Source of the DNA: Pseudorhodobacter aquimaris
GTDB taxonomy: Bacteria > Pseudomonadota > Alphaproteobacteria > Rhodobacterales > Rhodobacteraceae
DNA: 64,000 bases
Direction: 5' to 3'
Assembly (NCBI RefSeq): GCF_001202025.1
Contig: NZ_LGHS01000070.1
Location: 1 to 64,000 of the forward strand
How positions within the stretch are numbered: position 1 is the first letter of the stretch; every line of letters starts with the position of its first letter. The notes under the pieces were generated by a model. That model was not told the DNA's origin and made no database searches. It saw nothing but the letters and a program-made list of their open reading frames with translations. Shown here piece after piece: positions 18,991-28,471 of this stretch. The position numbers were made by a program, and so were the translations under genes.

Positions 18991-20046
18991 ATGAACATCC
19001 AAAACCTGCGGGATGCCGCATCCGCTGCCATGCCAGACCAGAACAGAACTGCACGCGAATGGCTACAAGTTCTTGCAAAATACCGTGACCCTGATCCAAG
19101 CCGCAGCACTTATGAGCTGCTGGTGACGCTGCTGCCTTTCATCGCGATCTGGGCCGCAGCACTTTGGGTGTTGCAATACAGCAGCCTTGCCGCCTTTGCG
19201 CTGGGGGCTGCGAACGGGCTGTTTCTAGTGCGCCTGTTTTGCATTCAGCATGACTGTGGCCATGCGTCCTTCTTTGCGAATCGCAAGGTCAGCGACTGGG
19301 TCGGGCGGTCTTTGGGCGTATTGACATTGACCCCCTACCACGTGTGGCGCAGGCAACATGCGATCCACCATTCCGCCGCCGGCAATCTGGATATGCGCGG
19401 AATCGGGGATGTCACGACTTTGACGGTGGATGAATATCTGGCCCGCTCGCACTTTGGCCGCTTTATGTACCGCGTTTACCGCAGCCCAGTTACGCTGTTC
19501 TTGCTTGGGCCTGCCTATATCTTTCTGGTCCAGAATCGTATCCCCTACGGTTTGATGAAATCGGGGGCGTCGTTCTGGATTTCTGCAATGGGAACCAACG
19601 CCGCCCTGTTTGCGGGTGTTGCGACGCTGGTTTATTTCGGCGGATGGGCGCCGCTGTTGCTGGTCGTTTTGCCAACCTGGATCGTTGCTGCCTCGGCGGG
19701 TGTCTGGTTGTTTTACGTACAGCACCAGTTTGAGGATACCCATTGGCGCAAGAACGAGGAATGGCAACTGCATGAGGCCGCACTCGAAGGGTCTTCGCAT
19801 TATGTGCTGCCCAAGCCGTTGCAATGGCTTTCTGCGAATATCGGGATTCACCACGTGCATCACCTGTACAGCCGTATCCCCTTTTACCGCCTGACAGAGG
19901 TGATCAAGGACCATCCGGTTCTGGCAGACAGCCAGCGCCTGACGATCCGCGAAAGCATCTCTTGCGCGCGGTTGCATCTGTGGGACGAAAGCGAGCGTAA
20001 ACTGCTTTCGTTCCGCCGTGCCCATGCGATGTATCTTGCTGCATAA
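18991..20046 (+). CDS. Membrane fatty acid desaturase
   Basis: A 351-residue integral membrane di-iron desaturase. The three histidine boxes are HDCGH at 87-91, HAIHH at 123-127 and HHVHHL from 287, in the acyl-lipid (omega-6/delta-12-like) spacing. Hydrophobic segments lie at about 45-80, 165-180 and 195-235. It would introduce a cis double bond into a membrane lipid acyl chain with electrons from a ferredoxin-type donor; regiospecificity cannot be read from the sequence. The same fold in this group also includes carotenoid ketolase-like and hydroxylase-like enzymes, but the box spacing favours a desaturase. Transcribed alone; the next gene is convergent 27 bp away. Confidence 0.88.
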   Translation: MNIQNLRDAASAAMPDQNRTAREWLQVLAKYRDPDPSRSTYELLVTLLPFIAIWAAALWVLQYSSLAAFALGAANGLFLVRLFCIQHDCGHASFFANRKVSDWVGRSLGVLTLTPYHVWRRQHAIHHSAAGNLDMRGIGDVTTLTVDEYLARSHFGRFMYRVYRSPVTLFLLGPAYIFLVQNRIPYGLMKSGASFWISAMGTNAALFAGVATLVYFGGWAPLLLVVLPTWIVAASAGVWLFYVQHQFEDTHWRKNEEWQLHEAALEGSSHYVLPKPLQWLSANIGIHHVHHLYSRIPFYRLTEVIKDHPVLADSQRLTIRESISCARLHLWDESERKLLSFRRAHAMYLAA

Positions 20047-20073
20047 AAGCGGGGGTAGGGCGGCCCGGTTGCC

Positions 20074-20637
20074 CTATCTGTCCGCACCGTGATATTCGGG
20101 ATTCGGCTGCATTTCCGTGGCCGCGGCAAGTCGGTTCGACATGTTGTAAAAGGATGTGACAGCGGCGATATCCCAAGTATCACGGTCTGAAAACCCCGCC
20201 ATGCGCAGGGCTTGCCGATCGGCTTCTTCCATATCTTTCGGGGTGTTGGTCAGCTTGACCGCAAAGCGCAGCATCTCTTTTTGCCGCGCATCCAGAGCCG
20301 CGGCCCGCCAGTTTTGCGCGATCACCTCGGCCAATGCCGGATCGCCCGACAGTTGGCGCAGCGCCGCCCCGTGGGCCGTCAGACAATAAACGCAGCGATT
20401 CTCAGCCGAGACCGCAACGGCGATCATTTCCCGTTCCATTTTGCTCAATCCCGATGGGGCCAGCATCAGATCGTTGTACATTTCCATAAAGGCGCGCAGC
20501 TTTGCCTGATCAAAGCTGTATGCGCGCAAGACGTTTGGAACCAACCCCAGCTTTTCCTCGCATTTCCCAAAATACGCGGCGATATCGTCGTCAAGCGGAT
20601 CGGCGGCAGGCAGGTTAAGCGCGGTTGTGTTGGTCAC
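20074..20637 (-). CDS. AhpD-like/carboxymuconolactone decarboxylase family protein
   Basis: A 187-residue peroxidase-related protein of the CMD/AhpD superfamily. The conserved pair of cysteines is in ENRCVYCLTAHG, with the downstream histidine of the ExxxxCxxCxxxH pattern, at about residues 80-92. This predicts a thiol-based peroxidase or disulfide reductase. The open frame reaches 20694, but a GTG at 20637 preceded by AAGGA at eight bases is the better start; upstream residues do not look like the family. Convergent with the desaturase and divergent from the GST gene, with which it may share an oxidative-stress role (inference). Confidence 0.85.
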   Translation of the reverse strand: MTNTTALNLPAADPLDDDIAAYFGKCEEKLGLVPNVLRAYSFDQAKLRAFMEMYNDLMLAPSGLSKMEREMIAVAVSAENRCVYCLTAHGAALRQLSGDPALAEVIAQNWRAAALDARQKEMLRFAVKLTNTPKDMEEADRQALRMAGFSDRDTWDIAAVTSFYNMSNRLAAATEMQPNPEYHGADR

Positions 20638-20749
20638 GATAGATAATCCTTCATTGGTTTGTTCCTTTCTGGGCGATTGCCTTGCATGCTGCAAGCTTGT
20701 CGCTCAAGAATAGGTCCGCGCGCTATGCGCCACGGTCAAAGGAAAACGG

Positions 20750-21358
20750 ATGCGTCTTTTTTACTCCCCCACATCGCCCTATGCACGCAAAATACTGGTT
20801 TTACTGGCGGAGGTCGGTAAGTCCGATGCGGTTACATTAGAGGCGGCCAGCGGTACGCCGGTCAATGCGGGGACCGCCCCGCTAGCGCAAAACCCGCTTG
20901 GCAAAATCCCTGCGCTGGAGCGGGAGGGCGCTTGTGCGCTGTACGACAGCCGGGTGATCACACGCTATCTGGACACTCATTTTGAGGCAGGGTTCTATCC
21001 GCAAGGCGCGCGGCTTTGGGATACGCTGACGCTGGAGGCGACGGCGGATGGCATTTTGGACGCGGCTATTTTGATGGTCTATGAAACGCGGGTCCGGCCT
21101 GAAGAAAAACGGTTTGACGATTGGGTTGAGGGGCAATGGGCCAAGGTTGACCGCGCGCTTGACGCCATGGAAAACCGCTGGATGGCGCATTTGCACGGGC
21201 CGTTGGACATGGGGCAGATCGCGGTTGCATGTGCGCTTGGCTATGTGGATTTCCGTCATGACGCGCGTAACTGGCGCGAAGGGCGGCCTGCGCTTGCCAA
21301 ATGGGAGGCGGATTTTGCCGCGCGTGACAGCATGAAGGCCACAGTTGCGCCCTCGTAA
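20750..21358 (+). CDS. Glutathione S-transferase family protein
   Basis: A 202-residue protein with an N-terminal thioredoxin-fold GST domain (RLFYSPTSPYARKILVLLAE; the Ser in SPxSPY is the likely glutathione-activating residue; NPLGKIPALE is the cis-Pro region) and an all-alpha C-terminal domain from about 85. The substrate is unknown. A short in-frame repeat of its tail occurs after the stop codon (see findings). Divergent from the AhpD-like gene with about 110 bp between them. Confidence 0.9.
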   Translation: MRLFYSPTSPYARKILVLLAEVGKSDAVTLEAASGTPVNAGTAPLAQNPLGKIPALEREGACALYDSRVITRYLDTHFEAGFYPQGARLWDTLTLEATADGILDAAILMVYETRVRPEEKRFDDWVEGQWAKVDRALDAMENRWMAHLHGPLDMGQIAVACALGYVDFRHDARNWREGRPALAKWEADFAARDSMKATVAPS

Positions 21359-21607
21359 CGCGGTTTTGTCGCCTGGGAGGCGGATTTTGCGGTCAAGATT
21401 CAAGGGGCAAACGACGGGCGGATCAGGATTTTGGCTGATTCTTTGGCCGTCCGGTTGCATTTCGGCCACGCAATGCCTAAGTGCGCGCCTTTGTCCGCTG
21501 GACGTAGCCAAATTCAGGCGCTAAATACCAAAACATAGGGCGCGCATTCTTCGTAGCCCGATCATGACATGGGTTGCATCATGTAGCCCTCGGAAGGGAG
21601 AATTCTC

Positions 21608-22171
21608 GTGTCCCACGCAGACGAACACGCAGGCACCCGCAGGGATTTCCTGTATTACGCCACCGCAGGCGCAGGTGCCATTGCCACAGGGGCCGCCGTT
21701 TGGCCGCTTGTCAACCAAATGAACCCCTCGGCAGATGTGCAGGCTTTGTCCTCTATCTTTGTTGATGTTGCGGGTATGGAGCCGGGCACACAGCTGACGG
21801 TGAAATATCTTGGCAAGCCGGTTTTCATTCGGCGCCGCACCCAGGAAGAGATCGACGAGGGTCGCGCGGTACCTCTCGCGGATCTTGTCATCGATCAGTT
21901 GTCGCAAAATCCCAACAAGCCCGATACCGATGCATCTGACGTCAACCGCACGATGGATGAGGCCGGCGAATGGCTGGTGATGATCGGCGTCTGCACCCAT
22001 TTGGGTTGCGTGCCTATCGGCGATGGCGCGGGTGATTTTGGTGGCTGGTTCTGCCCTTGCCACGGTTCGCACTATGATACTGCGGGCCGTATTCGCAAAG
22101 GCCCGGCGCCAGAAAACCTGTGGATTCCCGTTGCGGAATTTACGGACGAAACAACCATCAAGCTCGGGTAA
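21608..22171 (+). CDS. petA: Cytochrome bc1 complex Rieske iron-sulfur subunit
   Basis: The Rieske protein carries electrons from ubiquinol to cytochrome c1. Length 187. A twin-arginine signal anchor [17 protein letters not shown] spans 10-27. The [2Fe-2S] ligands are Cys129 and His131 (VCTHLGC) and Cys149 and His152 (CPCHGSHYD); Cys134 and Cys151 should form the stabilising disulfide. The start is a GTG at 21608 with GGAAGGGAG upstream. It is the first gene of petABC, with cytochrome b 9 bp downstream. Confidence 0.98.
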   Translation: MSHADEHAGTRRDFLYYATAGAGAIATGAAVWPLVNQMNPSADVQALSSIFVDVAGMEPGTQLTVKYLGKPVFIRRRTQEEIDEGRAVPLADLVIDQLSQNPNKPDTDASDVNRTMDEAGEWLVMIGVCTHLGCVPIGDGAGDFGGWFCPCHGSHYDTAGRIRKGPAPENLWIPVAEFTDETTIKLG

Positions 22172-22180
22172 GGAAATATC

Positions 22181-23494
22181 ATGGCCGGAATTCCGCACGA
22201 CCATTACGAGCCCAAAACGGGCATTGAGAAATGGGTTCACAAACGCCTGCCGATCATCGGTCTGGCCTATGACACCCTGATGATTCCCACACCCAAGAAC
22301 CTGAACTGGATGTGGATCTGGGGTATTGTTCTGACATTCTGTCTGGTGCTTCAAATCGCCACGGGTATCGTCCTTGCGATGCACTATACCCCGCATGTCA
22401 GCCTTGCATTTGCCAGCGTTGAACACATCATGCGCGACGTGAATGGTGGGCATATGCTGCGCTATCTGCACGCAAACGGTGCGTCGCTGTTCTTTATCGC
22501 GGTTTATCTGCACATTTTCCGCGGCCTCTACTATGGCTCGTACAAAGCCCCGCGTGAGATTACGTGGATCATCGGCATGATCATCTATCTATGCATGATG
22601 GGTACGGCGTTCATGGGCTATGTTTTGCCTTGGGGGCAGATGTCCTTTTGGGGTGCGACCGTGATCACCGGGCTGTTCGGCGCTATTCCGGGCATCGGCG
22701 AATCGATCCAGACTTGGCTTTTGGGCGGCCCTGCCGTTGACAACGCCACGCTGAACCGTTTCTTCAGCCTGCACTATCTGTTGCCTTTCGTGATTGCAGC
22801 CCTTGTGGCCATTCATATCTGGGCTTTCCACTCGACCGGGAACAACAACCCGACCGGTGTCGAAGTGCGCCGCACCTCAAAAGCCGAGGCCGAGAAAGAC
22901 ACATTGCCCTTCTGGCCTTACTTCGTGATCAAAGACCTGTTCGCGCTTGCCGTGATCATGGTTGTGTTCTTTGCTGTCGTCGGCTTCATGCCAAACTACC
23001 TTGGCCACCCCGACAACTACATTGAGGCAAACCCGCTGGTGACGCCTGTGCATATTGTGCCGGAATGGTACTTCTTGCCTTTCTACGCGATCCTTCGGGC
23101 CTTTACGGCAGATGTCTGGGTTGTTCAGCTGACCAGCTTTGTGACTTTCGGTATCGTCGATGCGAAGTTCTTTGGTGTGATCGCCATGTTCGGTGCGATT
23201 GCCGTGATGGCGCTGGCCCCTTGGCTGGATACATCCTCGGTACGTTCGGGCCGCTATCGCCCGATGTTCAAAGGCTGGTTTATCCTGCTGTGCGTCGACT
23301 TCATGGTGCTGATGTGGGTTGGTGCGCGTCCGACAGATTTCCCTTATGACTGGATTTCGTTGATCGCATCGGCCTATTGGTTCGCCTATTTCCTTGTTAT
23401 CCTGCCATTGCTTGGCGTGTTTGAAAAACCACTGCCAGCGCCCGCCACGATCGAGGAAGACTTCAAATCCCATTACGCCGATCCGGCAGAGTGA
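22181..23494 (+). CDS. petB: Cytochrome bc1 complex cytochrome b subunit
   Basis: The 437-residue integral membrane subunit that binds two b hemes and holds the quinol oxidation and quinone reduction sites. Recognisable parts are [11 protein letters not shown] with a heme histidine, [31 protein letters not shown], the PEWY motif in [14 protein letters not shown] at the Qo site, and the second histidine pair near FSLHYLLPF and [16 protein letters not shown]. It follows petA by 9 bp and precedes petC by 14 bp. Length is typical for Rhodobacter-type cytochrome b. Confidence 0.98.
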   Translation: MAGIPHDHYEPKTGIEKWVHKRLPIIGLAYDTLMIPTPKNLNWMWIWGIVLTFCLVLQIATGIVLAMHYTPHVSLAFASVEHIMRDVNGGHMLRYLHANGASLFFIAVYLHIFRGLYYGSYKAPREITWIIGMIIYLCMMGTAFMGYVLPWGQMSFWGATVITGLFGAIPGIGESIQTWLLGGPAVDNATLNRFFSLHYLLPFVIAALVAIHIWAFHSTGNNNPTGVEVRRTSKAEAEKDTLPFWPYFVIKDLFALAVIMVVFFAVVGFMPNYLGHPDNYIEANPLVTPVHIVPEWYFLPFYAILRAFTADVWVVQLTSFVTFGIVDAKFFGVIAMFGAIAVMALAPWLDTSSVRSGRYRPMFKGWFILLCVDFMVLMWVGARPTDFPYDWISLIASAYWFAYFLVILPLLGVFEKPLPAPATIEEDFKSHYADPAE

Positions 23495-23508
23495 GGACAA
23501 AGGAACTG

Positions 23509-24309
23509 ATGATTATGTTTCGTAAAATCGCAATCAGCGCCGTTTCCGCCCTCGTTCTTGGGGCTGGCTCGGCAATGGCCGCCGGTGATGAAGGTCACGT
23601 CGAGGATGTGGCATTCAGCTTTGAAGGTCCGTTCGGCACCTATGATGAGCACCAGCTTCAGCGCGGCTTGCAGGTCTATACCGAGGTTTGCTCGGCCTGC
23701 CACGGGTTGAAATTCGTCCCCATCCGCTCTTTGGCGGATGAGGGTGGGCCGCATATGCCCGATGATCAGGTGCGCGCCTATGCCGCCGAGATGGAGATCT
23801 TTGATGCCGAGCTGGATGATTTCCGTCCACGCAAAGCTACGGACCATTTCCCGGTATCGGGTGATCCAAACGCCCCTGATCTAAGCTTGATAGCCAAAGG
23901 ACGCGCCGGTTTTCATGGCCCAGCAGGTACGGGTATCAACCAGTTCGTAAAAGGTATCGGCGGGCCTGAATATATCGTCTCTATCCTCACGGGGTATACT
24001 GGTGAGGAAAAGGAAGAGGCAGGCACGATCTTTTATGAAAACACCGCCTTTGCTGGCGGCTGGATTGCCATGGCGCCACCGCTCTATGAAGATCAGATGG
24101 AATATGAGGACGGCCACTCCAACAGCATCGAGAATGTTGCCGAGGATGTAACCGCTTTCTTGATGTGGACTGCCGAGCCAAAGATGATGGCCCGCAAACA
24201 GGCAGGCTTTACCGCTGTGATCTTCCTGACGATCCTGTCGGTTCTGCTTTATCTGACCAACAAGCGGATCTGGGCGGCTGTCAAAGGCCCAAAGAAAAAA
24301 CACGCCTGA
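23509..24309 (+). CDS. petC: Cytochrome c1
   Basis: The membrane-anchored c-type cytochrome of the bc1 complex, which passes electrons to soluble cytochrome c. Of 266 residues, 1-24 are a signal peptide, CSACH at 61-65 binds heme, Met in [10 protein letters not shown] is the probable axial ligand, and a C-terminal helix ([20 protein letters not shown]) anchors it. The start is ATG 23509, with AGGA four to five bases upstream; ATG 23515 is also possible. Last gene of petABC, followed by a clear terminator. Confidence 0.97.
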   Translation: MIMFRKIAISAVSALVLGAGSAMAAGDEGHVEDVAFSFEGPFGTYDEHQLQRGLQVYTEVCSACHGLKFVPIRSLADEGGPHMPDDQVRAYAAEMEIFDAELDDFRPRKATDHFPVSGDPNAPDLSLIAKGRAGFHGPAGTGINQFVKGIGGPEYIVSILTGYTGEEKEEAGTIFYENTAFAGGWIAMAPPLYEDQMEYEDGHSNSIENVAEDVTAFLMWTAEPKMMARKQAGFTAVIFLTILSVLLYLTNKRIWAAVKGPKKKHA

Positions 24310-24328
24310 TCTGATCAAGCATCTATGA

Positions 24329-24358
24329 AAAGGCCCCGCCCGAAATGGTGGGGCCTTT
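24329..24358 (+). terminator. petABC terminator
   Basis: AAAGGCCCC (24329-24337) pairs with GGGGCCTTT (24350-24358), a 9-bp stem starting 20 bp after the petC stop codon. Confidence 0.85.
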
Positions 24359-24390
24359 GCCTATTGGAAACCCGTTGGAAAGCTGTCGCC

Positions 24391-24930
24391 ATGTCCCTGA
24401 CCTGCCACGCCTTCATCGCAACCAGTCTCGATGGTTTTATTGCCCGTCCCGATGGCAGCATTGATTGGCTGGACCCGTTCAACAGCGGTGCCGAGGATCA
24501 CGGCTATGATGCCTTTATCGCCAGCATCGACGGAATAATCATGGGGCGGGGCACCTTTGAAACCGTGCGCAACTTTGCGCAATGGCCCTATGCCCAGCCG
24601 GTGATCGTGTTAAGCCAAAGCCTGACGGTTGAGGATGTTCCCGCGGATCTGGCTGACACTGTGGTGATCAGCGATATGGCCCCGGCCGATCTTGTGACCG
24701 TGCTTGCATTTGAAGGCTGGCAGCGGGTCTACGTCGATGGCGGCCGTGTGTTGCAGTCCTTCCTGCGTGAAGGGCTGCTGGATGAAATCACACAAACCCG
24801 CGTGCCTGTGCTGCTGGGTCAGGGGCGCTCGCTGTTTGGTAGCTTGCCCGAAGAGGTGTCCTTGACCCATCAAACGACCCGCAGTTTTCCTTCTGGCCTC
24901 GTTTCTTCAACCTACCGTATTATGCGTTAG
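24391..24930 (+). CDS. Dihydrofolate reductase-like (RibD C-terminal domain) protein
   Basis: A 179-residue protein of the RibD C-terminal/DHFR-like superfamily. It starts MSLTCHAFIATSLDGFIARP, typical of the YyaP/YwjB group, has the NADPH-binding IDGIIMGRGTFETV segment at about 48-61 and VYVDGGRVLQSFLREGLLDE. The real substrate of this group is mostly unknown, and it should not be called FolA. ATG 24391 is used; a longer frame to 24325 would run through the petC terminator and is not homologous. It stands alone between petABC and the thiamine riboswitch. Confidence 0.85.
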   Translation: MSLTCHAFIATSLDGFIARPDGSIDWLDPFNSGAEDHGYDAFIASIDGIIMGRGTFETVRNFAQWPYAQPVIVLSQSLTVEDVPADLADTVVISDMAPADLVTVLAFEGWQRVYVDGGRVLQSFLREGLLDEITQTRVPVLLGQGRSLFGSLPEEVSLTHQTTRSFPSGLVSSTYRIMR

Positions 24931-24980
24931 GGCGTTTCTCCCTTGCTCTTGGCGGGCCCTGCGTTAGACTCATCCAAACC

Positions 24981-25066
24981 TCGGGGGGCCATTCCATTGG
25001 GCTGAGATTTGGCAAGAGCCAAAGACCCGTTGAACCTGAACCGGTTAGAACCGGCGGAGGGAAGGT
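24981..25066 (+). promoter_or_regulatory. TPP riboswitch (THI element)
   Basis: The conserved thi-box is complete: CGGGGGGCC, GGGCTGAGAT at 24998-25007, ACCCGTTGAACCTGAACCGG and GGCGGAGGGAAGG to about 25065. Bound thiamine pyrophosphate normally shuts off expression. It is about 170 bp upstream of thiB and should control thiBPQ. CATTCCAT inside the aptamer (24990-24997) is complementary to ATGGAATG just after it (25069-25076), a possible switch pairing. Confidence 0.95.
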
Positions 25067-25114
25067 GCATGGAATGATCCATCCCGACCTTTCGCTGTCG
25101 TCCTTGGAGTGACC

Positions 25115-25195
25115 ATGCTGAAACGAATTATCTTGTATCCCTTTCTCGCAATTCGGCTGGTGGCGGATCCGCTGTTTGTCCCGAGGATGTCGTAG
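25115..25195 (+). CDS. Possible 26-residue peptide between the TPP riboswitch and thiB
   Basis: ATG 25115 is preceded by TTGGAGTGACC, a fair ribosome binding site, and opens a 26-residue frame MLKRIILYPFLAIRLVADP then LFVPRMS. The peptide is short and partly hydrophobic with basic residues. It lies 43 bp before thiB on the same strand in the riboswitch leader. It may be a real small protein, a leader peptide or chance; no family recognised. Confidence 0.35.
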   Translation: MLKRIILYPFLAIRLVADPLFVPRMS

Positions 25196-25238
25196 CACCC
25201 CTTCGCAATGCCAGTGATGCAGATCTAAGGAGATATCG

Positions 25239-26219
25239 ATGAAATACCTGACCCTTGCGGCGCTTGCTGTCTTCGCGCCCGCCGCCCATGCCGAAACGCC
25301 GGTTTTGAATGTGCTGACCTATGACAGCTTTACCTCAGAGTGGGGGCCGGGTCCGGCGATTGAAACCGCTTTTGAGGCGATCTGCGGATGCGATCTGGTG
25401 TTTTCCGCCGTGGGCGACGGCGCAGAGCTTTTGGCCCGTTTGCAGTTGGAGGGGGCGCGCTCCGACGCTTCTGTGGTGCTGGGGCTCGACAGCAATATGA
25501 CCGCCCGCGCCAGCGCAACCGGTCTCTTTGCGCCGCACGGGCAAGAGGGCGCGAATGATTTGCCCGTCACCTTCGACGACCCGATCTTCTTGCCCTATGA
25601 CTGGGGTTATTTCGCCTTTGTACATGATAGCAAGCTGCCCGATCCGCCAAAGTCATTTGAAGAGCTGGCCGCTTCTGACCTGAAAATCGTAATTCAGGAC
25701 CCGCGCTCATCGACGCCGGGTCTGGGCCTGTTGCTTTGGGTGAAGTCGGCCTATGGTGCGCGGGCGCCAGAGATTTGGGCGGGCTTAGCCGACAATATCG
25801 TCACCGTCACCCCCGGCTGGTCCGAGGCCTACGGCATGTTCACCGCCGGTGAGGCGGATATGGTGCTGTCCTACACCACTTCGCCCGCCTACCATCTGAT
25901 CGCAGAGGGCGACAACTCCAAATCCGCTGCATTATTTGAAGAAGGCCACTATATGCAGGTAGAGGTCGCAGGCAAACTTGCGGCCGCGCCGGAGCCGGGT
26001 CTGGCTGATCAGTTTCTGACATTCATGGGAACAGAGACATTTCAATCCATCATCCCGACAACCAACTGGATGTATCCCGCCCATATGCCCGCCGCAGGAC
26101 TGCCCGATGGGTTCGACCAGATGATCACCCCGCAAAAGGCGCTGTTGATGACCGCGGATGAGGCGCATGCCGCCCGCACACAGGCGCTGGACGAATGGCT
26201 GAGCGCGCTCTCTCGTTGA
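25239..26219 (+). CDS. thiB: Thiamine ABC transporter substrate-binding protein
   Basis: A 326-residue periplasmic binding protein. Residues 1-18 are a signal peptide (MKYLTLAALAVFAPAAHA). The mature protein has the ThiB pattern: LNVLTYDSFTSEWGPGPAIE at the start, then VVLGLDSNM, PYDWGYFAFVHD and SYTTSPAYHL, which line the thiamine or TPP pocket. The ATG has AAGGAGA upstream. It is the first gene of thiBPQ, downstream of the TPP riboswitch, and overlaps thiP by 25 bp, which fits translational coupling. Confidence 0.95.
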   Translation: MKYLTLAALAVFAPAAHAETPVLNVLTYDSFTSEWGPGPAIETAFEAICGCDLVFSAVGDGAELLARLQLEGARSDASVVLGLDSNMTARASATGLFAPHGQEGANDLPVTFDDPIFLPYDWGYFAFVHDSKLPDPPKSFEELAASDLKIVIQDPRSSTPGLGLLLWVKSAYGARAPEIWAGLADNIVTVTPGWSEAYGMFTAGEADMVLSYTTSPAYHLIAEGDNSKSAALFEEGHYMQVEVAGKLAAAPEPGLADQFLTFMGTETFQSIIPTTNWMYPAHMPAAGLPDGFDQMITPQKALLMTADEAHAARTQALDEWLSALSR

Positions 26220-27733
26220 CCGCAGCGGGGTTGGCGGCGGCGGTTATCCTGCTTCTGCTGACCCCGCTTGGCGCCTTGGGTCTCTCGCTGAGGGGGTTTT
26301 CGCTTTCGGGGGCAGAGCTTGCAGCCCTGCGGTTTACGCTTTGGCAGGCTGCGCTGTCAGCGGGGATTTCGGTTATTCTGGCGGTGCCGGTGGCGCGTGC
26401 CTTGGCGCGGCGGCGGTTTTTCGGGCGTGGCGCCTTGATCGCCACTTTGGGCGCGCCTTTTATCTTGCCGGGGATCGTGGCGGTGCTGGGGTTGCTTTCA
26501 GTCTTTGGGCGTGCGGGCTGGGTCAACGCGCTTTGGGGCGCGCTCGGGTTTTCGCCCTTTTCGATTTATGGGCTGTCGGGTGTGGTTCTGGCGCATGTGT
26601 TTTTCAATATGCCGCTGGCGGTGCGCATGATCCTGCATGGTTGGCAAGCCATCCCGGCCGAGCGGTTTCGCCTTGCGGCCAGCCTTGGCTTTTCGCCCTC
26701 GGCCATCCGGCGTCACATCGAGGGCCCGATGCTGCGTGAGGTTCTGCCGGGGGCGGCACTGGTGATTTTTGTGATCTGCCTGACCAGTTTTGTGGTGGCC
26801 CTTACCTTGGGCGGCGGGCCGCGTGCCACTACGATTGAGTTGGCGATCTATCAGGCGCTGCGCTTTGATTTTAATCTGCCGACCGCCGCGCGGTTGGCGC
26901 TTTTGCAGTTCGGGCTTTGTGCCATCGCCTATGTCGTGGCAACGCGGATCAGCCTGCCTTCCGGTTTTGGCGTGGGGGCCGACCGTCAAGGGGGGCCACC
27001 TGCGCCGACAGGTTGGCACCGGATTGCGGATGTTTTGGCGATCACCTTTGCTGCCATGTTTTTGGCCTTGCCGCTGTTGGCAGTTGTGCTGAACGGCTTG
27101 CCGGGGATGCTTGCATTGCCTTCGCAGGTTTGGGCGGCGGCCCTGCGGTCGATCCTGATCGCGCTTGGTTCTACCGGGCTGAGCGTCGCGGTGGGGCTGG
27201 TCCTTGCAATGGCTGCGGCGCGTGGCAGGGGGTGGCCCGCATTGGCGGCGACTTTGCCTCTTGCGGCATCCTCATTGGTGTTGGGGACAGGGTTATTTCT
27301 GATTTTACAGCCCTATTTTCGTCCTGCCAGCCTTGCGCTGCCGGTGACCTTTATCATCAATGCCACGCTGTCGCTGCCTTTTGCCTTTCGCATTCTGGCC
27401 CCTGAGGCATGCAGTCTTTACGTTGATTACAACCGTCTTTCCGCCTCGCTGGGGCTGACGGGTTGGGGGCGTTTGCGCTGGGTGGTTCTGCCGCGGCTGG
27501 CGCGGCCTTTGGGTTTTGCGGCGGGGCTTGTGGCCGCCTTGTCGATGGGAGATCTTGGCGTGATCGCGCTCTTTGCCGGTGAGGGGGAGGCGACGCTTCC
27601 GCTTTTGGTTCAACGCTTGATGGGGGCGTACCGGATGGAGGTGGCGGCAAGCGCCGCGCTCTTGCTGGTTTCCCTCTCCTTTGCTCTTTTCTGGGCCTTT
27701 GACCATTGGGGGCGCCGCTATGCTGCATCTTGA
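26195..27733 (+). CDS. thiP: Thiamine ABC transporter permease
   Basis: A 512-residue permease made of two homologous halves, each with about six membrane helices, as in ThiP. Each half has an EAA-like loop for the ATPase (LAASLGFSPSAIRRHIEGPML in the first, SLGLTGWGRLRWVVLPRLA in the second; quoted in part). It forms the membrane channel for thiamine uptake with ThiB and ThiQ. ATG 26195 lies inside the end of thiB; the stop overlaps the thiQ start. Controlled by the upstream riboswitch by inference from operon structure. Confidence 0.95.
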   Translation: MAERALSLTAAGLAAAVILLLLTPLGALGLSLRGFSLSGAELAALRFTLWQAALSAGISVILAVPVARALARRRFFGRGALIATLGAPFILPGIVAVLGLLSVFGRAGWVNALWGALGFSPFSIYGLSGVVLAHVFFNMPLAVRMILHGWQAIPAERFRLAASLGFSPSAIRRHIEGPMLREVLPGAALVIFVICLTSFVVALTLGGGPRATTIELAIYQALRFDFNLPTAARLALLQFGLCAIAYVVATRISLPSGFGVGADRQGGPPAPTGWHRIADVLAITFAAMFLALPLLAVVLNGLPGMLALPSQVWAAALRSILIALGSTGLSVAVGLVLAMAAARGRGWPALAATLPLAASSLVLGTGLFLILQPYFRPASLALPVTFIINATLSLPFAFRILAPEACSLYVDYNRLSASLGLTGWGRLRWVVLPRLARPLGFAAGLVAALSMGDLGVIALFAGEGEATLPLLVQRLMGAYRMEVAASAALLLVSLSFALFWAFDHWGRRYAAS

Positions 27734-28415
27734 CCGACTGACAATCACTCAAGGCGATTTCCGCCTGACTGCCGATTGGCAGGCCGCCAAGGGCGCGCGC
27801 ATTGCAGTGATTGGCCCCTCCGGTGCTGGCAAATCCACGCTTTTATCGGTGATCGGCGGGTTTTTTGCCGCACATTCGGGGCGGGTGCTGTGGGATGGCA
27901 CGGATTTGACACCGATGGGGGCGGCCGCGCGCCCGATTACCACCGTGTTTCAGGATCAAAATCTGTTTCCGCATTTGACGATTGCGCAAAACCTCGGGCT
28001 GGGGATTTCGCCGGATCTGCGTTTGACAAAGGGCGATCATGCGGCGATTGGCGCGGCTTTGGACCGTGTGGGCCTGTCTGGGATGGGGCCGCGCAAACCC
28101 GCACAGCTTTCGGGCGGCCAGCAAAGCCGCGCGGCACTGGCGCGGGCCTTGTTGCGCGCGCGCCCGATCCTGCTGCTGGATGAGCCTTTTGCCGCCCTTG
28201 GCCCTGCCCTGAAATCCGAGATGTTAGGGCTGGTGTCCACCCTGGCCGAGGAAACCGATGCTTGTGTCCTGATGGTCACACATGACCCGCAGGACGCGCT
28301 CAGCTTTGCGCCGCTGACCTGTCTTGTTGCAGGGGGCGTTGCCCATGCGCCACAGTCGACGCCGGATCTGTTGCAGAACCCGCCGCCGGAACTGGCCGCC
28401 TATCTTGGTAACTGA
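27720..28415 (+). CDS. thiQ: Thiamine ABC transporter ATP-binding protein
   Basis: A 231-residue ABC ATPase powering thiamine uptake. Walker A GPSGAGKST is at residues 32-40, the Q-loop is VFQDQNLFPHLT, the signature LSGGQQSRAALARAL and Walker B ILLLDEPF follow, with the switch histidine in VTHDPQDAL. The length matches ThiQ, which lacks the C-terminal extension of other importers. ATG 27720 (MLHLDRL) overlaps the thiP end by 14 bp; the longer frame from 27681 lies inside thiP. Confidence 0.95.
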   Translation: MLHLDRLTITQGDFRLTADWQAAKGARIAVIGPSGAGKSTLLSVIGGFFAAHSGRVLWDGTDLTPMGAAARPITTVFQDQNLFPHLTIAQNLGLGISPDLRLTKGDHAAIGAALDRVGLSGMGPRKPAQLSGGQQSRAALARALLRARPILLLDEPFAALGPALKSEMLGLVSTLAEETDACVLMVTHDPQDALSFAPLTCLVAGGVAHAPQSTPDLLQNPPPELAAYLGN

Positions 28416-28471
28416 GTTCCCATGTGGCAGCAGCAGTGTTAAGGGGGCAAAACAACAGGAAAGGGGATGAC

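Noticed and set aside
24920-25198. 92-codon open frame antisense to the TPP riboswitch
   Set aside because: Overlaps a structured RNA with certain identity; no ribosome binding site.
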